Shown here: one piece after another, positions 25,289 to 31,479 of the stretch
Layout: each line of letters starts with the position of its first letter
Position numbering within the stretch: the first letter of the stretch is position 1
Assembly: GCA_020635715.1 (NCBI GenBank)
Contig: JACJZG010000025.1
Location: 1-39,484 of the forward strand
From: Flavobacteriales bacterium
GTDB lineage: Bacteria > Bacteroidota > Bacteroidia > Flavobacteriales_F > PHOS-HE28
Direction: 5' to 3'
Length of the DNA: 39,484 nt
Translations under genes and position numbers: made by a program
Notes under the pieces: model-generated
The model's database searches: none
The model's input: only the letters and a program-made list of their open reading frames with translations
What the model was told of the DNA's origin: nothing

Positions 25289-26104
25289 ATGCTTGAGCGT
25301 TTAAGGGAGAAGTACGAAGTCATACTTGGCTTCGTGACGTTGGTCATCTCCTTGAGTGCCTTCAAGGATGAACTAGCTGCCGTACAGATTGATCTCGGTT
25401 GGATTCAGTTCTCTCTCGCGACCTACCTGCTCTACTGTGTCTATGGCTTTTCCCTGTGTCTGTATCTCTACGTGTCAGAGAGCTTTCTTAAGGAGACACC
25501 ATTGGGTAAATGGAAAGGACTGGGATATGTACTCTGGATAGCCGTCTTTCTCTTCGGCTTTATTCTGGTGACTCCTGTACTCGTTCTGATCAGCTGGCTG
25601 ATCTTAAATATCTACCAAGCCCTCTCCGAGGATGGAGCGCTCGCGGGACATGCTGTCTCGTTGGTGGGTAGCATCATCTCCGCAATACTTGGCTTCCTGA
25701 CCTCGCTGCTGACATCACGCACTTGGCTTAGGGAAAGAAAGCGGCGAACGGTTGAGATGGCAGAGAGACGAGAAATCATCGAGTTGGAGCATGCAAGGAA
25801 GCTTCTAGACACGGGATTCTTCTCTCACTCGATACTGGAGTCATTCAAAGCACTTGAAAGCCACCTATTCAGAAAGATCACCGAAGCGGACTACCAAGTT
25901 TCACCCCATCGCTTTGACCAGATTTTGGCCATAGCATCCAAGATTGGTGTTGTTCAGGAACGCGACATTCCGGGTATCAAGGACATTCGTGGAATGCGCA
26001 ACGTGTCGGCTCACGTTGTTGATGCCGGACTGACAAAAGAGCATGCCGAATTTGCCCTGAATCTGGTTCGTGACATCCTCAGAAGGACATCAACACAGAG
26101 TTGA
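25289..26104 (+). CDS. Membrane protein with C-terminal HEPN-like domain
   Basis: A 271-residue protein with about four hydrophobic helices (near residues 11-23, 40-60, 78-105 and 121-141), then a charged helix (RERKRR onward) and a cytoplasmic helical domain. The domain contains RNVSAH (Arg237 to His242), an RX4H motif like the catalytic motif of HEPN RNases. The upstream GIKDIRGMRN and downstream EHAEFALNLVRDIL also fit a HEPN layout. The function is unknown. It shares the low G+C of its partner at 24333 and probably the same transcript. A role in antiviral or stress response is inference only. Confidence 0.65.
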   Translation: MLERLREKYEVILGFVTLVISLSAFKDELAAVQIDLGWIQFSLATYLLYCVYGFSLCLYLYVSESFLKETPLGKWKGLGYVLWIAVFLFGFILVTPVLVLISWLILNIYQALSEDGALAGHAVSLVGSIISAILGFLTSLLTSRTWLRERKRRTVEMAERREIIELEHARKLLDTGFFSHSILESFKALESHLFRKITEADYQVSPHRFDQILAIASKIGVVQERDIPGIKDIRGMRNVSAHVVDAGLTKEHAEFALNLVRDILRRTSTQS

Positions 26105-26118
26105 TGCGTTCCCCTGCT

Positions 26119-26145
26119 GGCGCGGATCTGTGATCCGTGCCTTTC
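26119..26145. terminator. Convergent intrinsic terminator
   Basis: The arms GGCGCGGATC (26119-26128) and GATCCGTGCC (26132-26141) form a 10-bp stem with one G-T wobble and a TGT loop, followed by TTTC. It lies between the HEPN-like gene and the convergent toxin gene and can serve at least the plus strand. It contains the CTGTGATCCGTG word seen again at 37289 and 37394. Confidence 0.65.
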
Positions 26146-26146
26146 A

Positions 26147-26440
26147 CTACGGCCCGAATCGCTTGCTAGGCCTGCGGCTGGTGTGGCGTATCTGATACAC
26201 GTACACGGTATCGCCATCCACGGTATAGACCACGCGGTATGGGAAACGGGCCACCAGATCGTGCCTGAACTTGCCTTTCCGGATCTGTAGACCGTTCGGG
26301 TTGCGTTGGATGCCTCGTAAGCACTCCTCCAAGGCATCGGCGAAGCGGCTACCCAAGCCCTTGCTGCGTGCTTCGTACCAGTCGTGTATCCGGGCCGCTT
26401 CGGCTTGTGCGGCCAGGCGGATCATCAGCTTGTAGCTCAT
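26147..26440 (-). CDS. RelE/ParE family toxin
   Basis: A 97-residue protein with the RelE/ParE fold pattern: AAQAEAARIHDWYEARSKGLGSRF in the first helices, CLRGIQRNPNG, then FRHDLVARFPYRVVYTVDGDTVYVYQIRHTSR. ParE members poison gyrase and RelE members cleave mRNA; which applies here cannot be told. The start overlaps the end of the antitoxin gene by 4 bp, so they form an operon with antitoxin first, the usual order. It is convergent with the HEPN-like gene. Confidence 0.85.
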   Translation of the reverse strand: MSYKLMIRLAAQAEAARIHDWYEARSKGLGSRFADALEECLRGIQRNPNGLQIRKGKFRHDLVARFPYRVVYTVDGDTVYVYQIRHTSRRPSKRFGP

Positions 26441-26676
26441 GCCCGCCGATCCGCGCGGATCATGCGCATGGCCTCGTCCAAGCTGACATAGGTATCCAGC
26501 CCGACTTTACGTCTGCGGTCGATCTCCTCCAACTCCGCGAGCTCATCGTCGGTGATGTCGAAGCCTTCTTCCTGCTCATCGCGCTTGAGCAAGGAGCGTA
26601 TGGTGGCGAGGATGCTCTCGTTCCGTTCCTTCTGCAACAGTTGAAGGATCTCAGCTCGGAGGGCGATGGCGCTCAT
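26437..26676 (-). CDS. Antitoxin of the ParE/RelE-type pair
   Basis: A 79-residue acidic protein. The N-terminal half is helical (LRAEILQLLQKERNESILATIRSLLK). The C-terminal part has DITDDELAELEEIDRRRKVG and SLDEAMRMIRADRR, a common shape of addiction-module antitoxins in Bacteroidota that lack a clear DNA-binding domain name. It precedes the toxin and overlaps it by 4 bp. A perfect TAACTTTG -7 box and a TTG -33 box lie 20-47 bp upstream, inside a palindrome shared with the divergent DHFR-like gene. Confidence 0.8.
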   Translation of the reverse strand: MSAIALRAEILQLLQKERNESILATIRSLLKRDEQEEGFDITDDELAELEEIDRRRKVGLDTYVSLDEAMRMIRADRRA

Positions 26677-26687
26677 TACGTTCGTGA

Positions 26688-26723
26688 TTGAACCCCAAAG
26701 TTAGTCCCAACTTTGACGATCAA
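26688..26723. promoter_or_regulatory. Divergent promoter pair over a perfect 7-bp palindrome
   Basis: The palindrome CAAAGTT-agtccc-AACTTTG spans 26696-26715. On the minus strand TAACTTTG (26703-26696) is preceded 17 bp upstream by TTG (26723-26721), a full Bacteroidota promoter for the toxin-antitoxin operon. On the plus strand CAACTTTG (26708-26715) is preceded 17 bp upstream by TTG (26688-26690), serving the DHFR-like gene at 26731. The two -7 boxes are the palindrome arms, so the promoters overlap and should interfere or be co-controlled, for example by the antitoxin. Confidence 0.7.
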
Positions 26724-26730
26724 CCACCCC

Positions 26731-27378
26731 ATGCCCCGCCTCATCGTCCACAGCTACACCCTCTCCCTCGACGGCTTCGGCGCCGGTCCCGACCAATCGC
26801 TGGAAGCCCCGCTCGGCAAGGGCGCCCAGGACCTACACACCTGGATGCTTCGCACGCGCTACTTCCAGCGCACGCACTTTGGCAAGGACGAGGGCGACCT
26901 CGGCACGGACAACGACATGGCGGCCCAGGCGATGGAGAACATCGGTGCTTGGATCATGGGCCGCAACATGTTCGGTCCGGTGCGTGGCCCCTGGCTGAAT
27001 GAGGATTGGAAAGGTTGGTGGGGCCCGAATCCGGTGTACCATGTCCCGGTCTTCGTGCTCACACACTACCCGCGGCCATCGCTGGTCATGGAGGGCGGCA
27101 CGGTCTTCCACTTCGTCACCGAGGGCATCGAGGCGGCGCTGGAGCGCGCCCGCAATGCGGCTGGTGATCGGGACGTGCGTGTGGGCGGCGGTGCCTCCAC
27201 CATCCGCCAGTACCTGCAGGCCAAGCTGATCGACGAGATGCACCTGGCCGTTTCACCCACGTTGTTGGGCACTGGCGAGCCGCTGCTTGCCGGGCTGGAT
27301 CTGACCAAACTGGGTTACAAGTGCGAAGCCTTCGTGCCGGGTGAGCGGGCGGGCTTCTACCGCATTGTACGGGCATGA
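26731..27378 (+). CDS. Dihydrofolate reductase-fold (RibD C-terminal) family protein
   Basis: A 215-residue protein of the RibD C-terminal/DHFR-like superfamily. It begins RLIVHSYTLSLDGFGAGP, has ENIGAWIMGRNMFGP, PVFVLTHYPRP, then GGGASTIRQYLQAKLIDEMHLAVSPTLLGTGEPL. The GGGAST loop and the following IDE-H region fit NADPH binding. These family members are usually uncharacterised reductases, not true folate enzymes. The ATG at 26731 starts the domain; a TTG-17-CAACTTTG promoter sits just upstream. A second member of this family is at 30907. Confidence 0.85.
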   Translation: MPRLIVHSYTLSLDGFGAGPDQSLEAPLGKGAQDLHTWMLRTRYFQRTHFGKDEGDLGTDNDMAAQAMENIGAWIMGRNMFGPVRGPWLNEDWKGWWGPNPVYHVPVFVLTHYPRPSLVMEGGTVFHFVTEGIEAALERARNAAGDRDVRVGGGASTIRQYLQAKLIDEMHLAVSPTLLGTGEPLLAGLDLTKLGYKCEAFVPGERAGFYRIVRA

Positions 27379-27407
27379 TCTTACCTTAGCTCATCAATCT
27401 ACGGCCC

Positions 27408-27644
27408 ATGTCCGACGTGGAACTTAAGAAGCGCCTGATCAAACGCATTGAGCGTTCGAAGGACAGCGCCTTGCTGCGCGAGGCTTACCGCCTCATGGGC
27501 ACTGATGCCGCCGACTTGGAGCCATACAAGCTCACCAAGGAGCAGCAGGCGTCCGTAAACAAGGGCAAGAAGGACGTGAAGGCGGGCCGCATGCTTACCG
27601 AGCGTGAGGCGAACAAGGCCGTGGATGAATGGCTCGGCAAATAG
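27408..27644 (+). CDS. Orphan antitoxin-like protein
   Basis: A 78-residue protein with ELKKRLIKRIERSKDSALLREAYRLM followed by LTKEQQASVNKGKKDVKAGRMLTEREANKAVDEWL. This is a frequent antitoxin shape in Bacteroidota, where a RelE-type toxin gene normally follows. Here no toxin follows: directly after the stop codon the sequence switches to a decayed DUF2200 fragment. The toxin was probably lost in that rearrangement, or the protein has another role. Confidence 0.72.
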   Translation: MSDVELKKRLIKRIERSKDSALLREAYRLMGTDAADLEPYKLTKEQQASVNKGKKDVKAGRMLTEREANKAVDEWLGK

Positions 27645-27831
27645 GTCGACTTCGAGACCTTCTTCGCCAAGGCGCCCAAGCTCAACCCCAACGTTGGCCT
27701 CATAACGGGCGTCATCTGCGGCTATCGGGTCGAGGATATCGAGGACCCGCTGATCGAAGATCAGGTATCTGGATAAGCCGGTGGATGAACTGGCCAAGGG
27801 GAAGAAGTTGGAGAGGATCCTGAGAAAGTAA
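27645..27831 (+). pseudogene. Decayed 3' half of a DUF2200 gene
   Basis: The stretch reads VDFETFFAKAPKLNPNV, then LITGVICGYRVEDIEDPL, matching the intact DUF2200 gene at 28532. A frameshift then moves it to another frame, where IRYLDKPVDELAKGKK and ERILRK end at a TAA at 27831. The first ~38 nt differ from the intact gene at one position only, so duplication or gene conversion is recent there. It has no start of its own and follows directly on the orphan antitoxin stop. From 27832 to 27944 only a promoter for the next gene is seen. Confidence 0.85.
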
Positions 27832-27894
27832 GCGGGCTCTGGGCTTCAACCCCGTCGAATTCGACGTGTTCAGGAGGAGCCGTTCATCTGAATT

Positions 27895-27925
27895 TTGCGG
27901 TCGGATCAGGAGTGGCCTAACTTCG
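27895..27925 (+). promoter_or_regulatory. Promoter of the DUF433/DUF5615 toxin-antitoxin operon
   Basis: TTG at 27895-27897 (within TTTTG) and TAACTTCG at 27918-27925, one mismatch from TAnnTTTG, are separated by 20 bp. The -7 box ends 19 bp before the ATG at 27945. Confidence 0.55.
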
Positions 27926-27944
27926 TGTCATCCTTCCGCAAGTC

Positions 27945-28175
27945 ATGGACTACCGCAAGAACATCACCATCGAGCCGGGTAAGCGCAGTGGCAAGCCGTG
28001 CATCCGGGGCACGCGTATCACCGTGGGTGATGTGCTGGGCTATCTCGCCGCGGGCATGACACATGCCGAGATCTTGGAGGACTTCGATGAGTTGACCGAG
28101 GAGGACATCCGGGCCTGCCTGGCCTACGCTGCGGATCGCGAGCGTTTCACGTCCATCGTGCCGGCCATCGCGTGA
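27945..28175 (+). CDS. DUF433 family antitoxin
   Basis: A 76-residue protein with the DUF433 pattern: ITIEPGKRSGKPCIRGTRITVGDVLGYLAAGMTHAEILEDF, then LTEEDIRACLAYAADRE. DUF433 proteins are winged-helix antitoxins usually paired with a PIN-like toxin gene just downstream, as here. It overlaps the toxin start by 4 bp (GTGA). It probably represses its own promoter at 27895-27925 as well as neutralising the toxin. Confidence 0.92.
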   Translation: MDYRKNITIEPGKRSGKPCIRGTRITVGDVLGYLAAGMTHAEILEDFDELTEEDIRACLAYAADRERFTSIVPAIA

Positions 28176-28504
28176 AGTTCCTGATCGACGAGAACTTGTC
28201 GGACAAGCTGGTGGCGCGGCTCGATGCCGCATACCCCGGAACCAAGCATGTGAAGCAAGTGGACCTATCCTCGCATGCCGACACGGATCTGTGGGAGCTG
28301 GCCAAGAAGGATGGTTACATCATTCTCACACAAGATGATGACTTCGTGGAGCTGAGCATGATGCGAGGCGCTCCGCCCAAGGTCATTCACCTCGCCATGG
28401 GCAACCATACCACCAAGGAATGGCTTGCCATCATCCAGTCCAATGCGGTGGCTGTCTCGTATTTCGCTGCCGACCCTGACACGGGTTTGTTGGTCTTGCG
28501 CTGA
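28172..28504 (+). CDS. DUF5615 PIN-like toxin
   Basis: A 110-residue protein starting at GTG. The PIN-like motifs are FLIDENLSDKLV (first acidic site), HADTDLWELAKKDGYIILTQDDDF (central acidic cluster) and a C-terminal domain of the DUF5615/Mut7-C-like type. Such proteins are predicted Mg-dependent RNases. It is translated by 4-bp overlap from the DUF433 antitoxin gene. Confidence 0.9.
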   Translation: MKFLIDENLSDKLVARLDAAYPGTKHVKQVDLSSHADTDLWELAKKDGYIILTQDDDFVELSMMRGAPPKVIHLAMGNHTTKEWLAIIQSNAVAVSYFAADPDTGLLVLR

Positions 28505-28531
28505 CAGGCAGCAGTGTTCCGCATCGAACCA

Positions 28532-28894
28532 ATGAAACCCGGAGCCAACAACGAACGCATCTTCCGCATGGCCTTCGCCAGTGTGTACCCGCACTACGTG
28601 GCCAAAGTGGAGAAGAAGGGCCGCACGAAGGAGGAGCTGCACACAGTGATACACTGGCTCACGGGCTACACGGAGAAAGGTCTCGCCACGGTGCTCGACA
28701 AGAAGGTGGACTTCGAGACCTTCTTCGCCAAGGCGCCCAAGCTGAACCCGAACGTGCATCTGATCACCGGCCTGATCTGCGGCTACCGCGTGGAGGACAT
28801 CGAGGATCCCCTCATGCAGAAGATCCGCTACCTGGATAAACTGGTGGATGAGCTCGCAAAGGGGAAGAAGATGGAGTCGATCTTGCGGAAGTAA
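28532..28894 (+). CDS. DUF2200 family protein (intact copy)
   Basis: A 120-residue cytoplasmic protein of the DUF2200 family: ERIFRMAFASVYPHYVAKVEKKGRTKEEL, HWLTGYTEKGL, then ETFFAKAPKLNPNVHLITGLICGYRVEDIEDPLMQKIRYLDKLVDELAKGKKMESILRK when read through. The role is unknown. The ATG at 28532 fits the family start; a GTG at 28514 is in frame and would add six residues. Two decayed copies of the C-terminal half flank it at 27645 and 29516, so this family sits at repeated recombination points here. Confidence 0.88.
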   Translation: MKPGANNERIFRMAFASVYPHYVAKVEKKGRTKEELHTVIHWLTGYTEKGLATVLDKKVDFETFFAKAPKLNPNVHLITGLICGYRVEDIEDPLMQKIRYLDKLVDELAKGKKMESILRK

Positions 28895-28900
28895 GACTAT

Positions 28901-28908
28901 TATTTTTG
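28901..28908 (+). promoter_or_regulatory. -7 element TATTTTTG very close to the start at 28915
   Basis: TATTTTTG fully matches TAnnTTTG and ends 6 bp before the ATG at 28915. If used, transcription would start at or next to the ATG, giving a leaderless or nearly leaderless mRNA. The best -33 TTG (28883-28885) is only 15 bp upstream, which is short. Confidence 0.4.
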
Positions 28909-28914
28909 AGCACC

Positions 28915-29487
28915 ATGATACACCGCCTGTATGCCATTGCCCTTGCTGGCCTTCTGTCCTTGTCGGTTTCTGCCCAGAAGGAGCCCGTGATCACCATCCC
29001 TTTCGACTCCACGGCAAACCTTTACTCATACACAGGAGTGGTCGAAGCTGCCGGTCATTCCGATTCGGCACTATACGCGAACGCACGCGTATGGTTGATC
29101 GCGAAGAACGGGAATGCCCAATTCGACGAGGACATCGTGCGGTTGAAGTTGATCGACAAAGGATCTTTCAGCGTACCGGTCGAGTTCAAGATGGGTATCG
29201 CCCACGCGTCATCCACCTATTTGGTGAACTACTCCATCGTGTTGGAGTTCAAAACTGACAGATACCGCTATCAGATATACAGGTTCGCTCTTGGTGGTGA
29301 CGCGACGAGTACGACGCCAAGTCAACCGCTTGAGACCTTAGTCAAAGGGCATGAGCTGAACAGCATGGGCCGAAAGGCGAACATCCGCATGGAGGAAGGT
29401 GTCTGCATGGAAATAGATGAGGCGGTGAGAAAGTTGATCGAGGAAATGAAGGTGCAGCTGGTCAAGAAACCCGCAAGTGACTGGTAA
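28915..29487 (+). CDS. Secreted protein with DUF4468-like (TBP-like fold) domain
   Basis: A 190-residue protein with a signal peptide (LYAIALAGLLSLSVSAQ). The body contains ITIPFDSTANLYSYTGVVEA, LYANARVWLIAKNGN, VNYSIVLEFKTDRYRYQIYRF and ends with a helix. This order resembles DUF4468 proteins, which have a TBP-like fold and are common exported proteins of unknown role in Bacteroidota. The ATG at 28915 starts the signal peptide; a TTG at 28906 is also in frame. Base composition is somewhat lower in G+C than the core genes. Confidence 0.65.
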   Translation: MIHRLYAIALAGLLSLSVSAQKEPVITIPFDSTANLYSYTGVVEAAGHSDSALYANARVWLIAKNGNAQFDEDIVRLKLIDKGSFSVPVEFKMGIAHASSTYLVNYSIVLEFKTDRYRYQIYRFALGGDATSTTPSQPLETLVKGHELNSMGRKANIRMEEGVCMEIDEAVRKLIEEMKVQLVKKPASDW

Positions 29488-29515
29488 CGCGAAGACTGTC
29501 GTGTAGAGGAGAAGC

Positions 29516-29603
29516 GACCCGCTGATCGATGACCCGCTATTTCGACAAGCTGACAGACGAACCGGCCAAGAGCCGGGCCATGGAGAAGATCCTGCGGAAG
29601 TGA
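29516..29603 (+). pseudogene. Decayed C-terminal tail of a DUF2200 gene
   Basis: The readable end, RYFDKLTDEPAKSRAMEKILRK, parallels the C-terminus of the intact DUF2200 protein (RYLDKLVDELAKGKKMESILRK) with the same stop position. Upstream only a short GACCCGCTGATCGA match remains; the same word occurs in the fragment at 27645. Its TGA overlaps the ATG of the Crp/Fnr gene (TGATG), so the original gene was directly coupled to that regulator. Confidence 0.75.
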
Positions 29604-30193
29604 TGAGCGATCCACACGACGTACTCTTCGCCCACTTCGATCGCTACCTGGCTTTGGACGACGGCGAGCGGAAAGCACTGAAGGAACGCAGTCACGTGCG
29701 GCGCTTGAAGAAGCGCGGCTTTCTGTTGCAGGAGGGCGAAGTTTGCCGGTCCTACGCGTTCGTGGTGGAAGGTTGTTTGCGCATGTACGAGCTGGATGCG
29801 AAGGGCGTGGAGCACAACCTCCAGTTCGCGCAGGAGAACGAGTGGATCGTGGACATCGGAAGCTTCCATGCGGAGAAGCCGAGCAGCCTTTTCATCGAGG
29901 CCTTGGAGCCGAGCACGGTGGTCTGCATCGAGCACGCCGACCTGCTGCACCTCTACACGGAGCACCCCAAGTTCGACCGCAACTTCCGCGTGATCATCGA
30001 GGACCAGTTCGTGGAACTGCAACAACGCATGCTGCGCCGCAACGCCTCGAGTGCGGAACAGCGTTACGCGCATTTCGTGGAGCAGCATCCGTCGCTGGCC
30101 GCACGCGTGCCCAACGTGCACATCGCTTCCTACCTGGGTGTCACGCCAGAGTTCCTCAGCCGCCTGAGGGCAAAGACCAGCAAGGGGAGCTGA
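29603..30193 (+). CDS. Crp/Fnr family transcriptional regulator
   Basis: A 196-residue regulator. The N-terminal cyclic-nucleotide-binding-like domain has RRLKKRGFLLQEGEVCRSYAFVVEGCLRMY, and the C-terminal helix-turn-helix is VHIASYLGVTPEFLSRLRA. There is no N-terminal Cys cluster, so it is not an FeS-type FNR; it could respond to NO or another ligand as DNR-type proteins do. The start at 29603 overlaps the stop of a DUF2200 remnant; a GTG at 29600 is also in frame. A perfect FNR-type palindrome lies right after the gene (30196-30213), suggesting it controls the SnoaL-like gene or itself. Confidence 0.88.
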   Translation: MSDPHDVLFAHFDRYLALDDGERKALKERSHVRRLKKRGFLLQEGEVCRSYAFVVEGCLRMYELDAKGVEHNLQFAQENEWIVDIGSFHAEKPSSLFIEALEPSTVVCIEHADLLHLYTEHPKFDRNFRVIIEDQFVELQQRMLRRNASSAEQRYAHFVEQHPSLAARVPNVHIASYLGVTPEFLSRLRAKTSKGS

Positions 30194-30195
30194 TC

Positions 30196-30213
30196 CCTTG
30201 ATCTGGATCAAGG
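30196..30213. promoter_or_regulatory. Perfect Crp/Fnr-type operator (TTGATctggATCAA)
   Basis: CCTTGATCTGGATCAAGG is an uninterrupted palindrome with 7-bp arms and contains the exact FNR/DNR consensus TTGATnnnnATCAA. It begins 2 bp after the regulator gene ends and is centred about 53 bp before a likely -7 box (AACCTTTG, 30258-30265) for the SnoaL-like gene at 30286, an activating distance. It is therefore the probable binding site of the regulator encoded just upstream. Confidence 0.75.
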
Positions 30214-30257
30214 TCATTTCTTGATCGAGGCCATGGACCGGTGTTACCGGGTCGGTG

Positions 30258-30265
30258 AACCTTTG
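30258..30265 (+). promoter_or_regulatory. -7 element AACCTTTG of the SnoaL-like gene
   Basis: One mismatch from TAnnTTTG, 20 bp before the ATG at 30286. No TTG -33 was found at the usual spacing, which fits a promoter that needs an activator bound at 30196-30213. Confidence 0.45.
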
Positions 30266-30285
30266 TGCTGTAACCACCACAGTCG

Positions 30286-30774
30286 ATGAAGCCCATCAAC
30301 CTCCTTCCGTTGTCGATCACCCTGTTGTTGGGCTGCCAGGCTCCGACGAACGAAACCCAAGCGGACCACGAAACACACCCGACCATGAGCACTGCCAACG
30401 ACCAGACCGCGATCAAAGAACTCCTGTTCACGTACCGCGATGCCCTCAACGCGTCAAGCGTGGAGCAGGTGATGCCCCTCTACACCACCGACGGCGTCTT
30501 CATGCCCACCGGCTTCCCGACCTCGGTCGGCACGGAGCAGGTGAGGGGCGCATATACCGGTGTATTCTCGATGATCCAACTGAACATCGAGTTCTTCATC
30601 GACGAGATCGAGGTGGACGGCGACCATGCCTTTGCGCGCACCACCTCCAAGGGCAGCACGCTCATCCATGCCACCGGCGAGACCGTGCCGGAAGAGAATC
30701 GGGAGATCTTCGTGCTGCAGCGTACCGCCAACGGCTGGAAGATCGCGCGGTACATGTTCAACAAGATGAAGTGA
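30286..30774 (+). CDS. SnoaL/DUF4440-like (NTF2-fold) lipoprotein
   Basis: A 162-residue protein with a lipoprotein signal (LLPLSITLLLGC, Cys17). After a short polar linker it has an NTF2-like domain: IKELLFTYRDALNASSVEQVMPLYTTDGVFMPTG, VRGAYTGVFSMI, then ENREIFVLQRTANGWKIARYMFNK. This matches the SgcJ/EcaC and DUF4440 families, which are pocket-forming proteins with very varied or unknown functions. It is likely regulated by the upstream Crp/Fnr protein through the operator at 30196-30213. Confidence 0.82.
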   Translation: MKPINLLPLSITLLLGCQAPTNETQADHETHPTMSTANDQTAIKELLFTYRDALNASSVEQVMPLYTTDGVFMPTGFPTSVGTEQVRGAYTGVFSMIQLNIEFFIDEIEVDGDHAFARTTSKGSTLIHATGETVPEENREIFVLQRTANGWKIARYMFNKMK

Positions 30775-30906
30775 TCGCCGGCCATCGGAGCCATAAGCCG
30801 ATGGTGAGAGAAGATGGTGTGTAAGTGATGAGGTCCAGAGGTGAGGTAGTAAGGACGCGTATTGCTTTCGGTCGGCCTTCCTCACTACTTCATCTCTTCT
30901 CGTTGC
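30775..30906. other. Convergent intergenic region with imperfect inverted repeat
   Basis: This 132-bp gap separates the SnoaL-like gene from the convergent DHFR-like gene. The word GATGAGGT...GAGGTAGTAAGG (about 30827-30853) is partly complementary to CCTTCCTCACTACTTCATC (about 30878-30896), giving an imperfect long hairpin that could end both transcripts. Nothing that looks like a gene was seen. Confidence 0.4.
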
Positions 30907-31464
30907 TCACCGCTTCACCTCATACCGCATCGCCACTGCGCCTGAGCTGAACTCCTCCCGGCCCACGAGCTTCAGGTCCACCATCTTCGTTAGCCCCGCG
31001 AACAAGGTGGGCCCGCGACCGGCGATGCGCGGATGCACGACGATCTGGTATTCATCGATGAGGCCGAGTTCCGTCAAGGCCATCGCCAATTGCACGCCGC
31101 CCACACCGATGCCCCTGCCGGGCTGTTGCTTCAGCCGCTTCACGAACTGCTCCAGATCACTGCGCACGAGCTCCGCATTCCAATCGACCTCCTTCAGCGT
31201 GTTCGACACCACGTACTTCTTCGCCGCGTCCATTGTCTTGGCGAAGGGATGCATCCATGGCTCCATCCACTCGGGCCAGATCCCGCTCGGCGGTAGGCGC
31301 CAAGCTTGCTCCATCATACCATAGGTCACGCGGCCCAGGAGGAGCGCATCACAGCCGGCGATGTACTCCATGGCGTTGCGGTGCAGGTCGGCGTCTGCGA
31401 TCCCCATGGTGTGGTCGTAGCAGCCGTCCAGGGTGACGTTGATGGAGAAGCGGAGGGGGCGCAT
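30907..31464 (-). CDS. Dihydrofolate reductase-fold (RibD C-terminal) family protein
   Basis: A 185-residue reductase-like protein: RPLRFSINVTLDGCYDH, CDALLLGRVTYGMM, KKYVVSNTLKEVDWNAELV, then GIGVGGVQLAMALTELGLIDEYQIVVHPRIAGRGPTLF. The VTLDG and GRVTY blocks mark the common DHFR-like family of unknown substrate. The ATG at 31464 is preferred; an ATG at 31479 would abut the upstream gene. It follows the SRPBCC gene by 15 bp and is probably its operon partner. Confidence 0.85.
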   Translation of the reverse strand: MRPLRFSINVTLDGCYDHTMGIADADLHRNAMEYIAGCDALLLGRVTYGMMEQAWRLPPSGIWPEWMEPWMHPFAKTMDAAKKYVVSNTLKEVDWNAELVRSDLEQFVKRLKQQPGRGIGVGGVQLAMALTELGLIDEYQIVVHPRIAGRGPTLFAGLTKMVDLKLVGREEFSSGAVAMRYEVKR

Positions 31465-31479
31465 GCTGTGATGTTCCAA

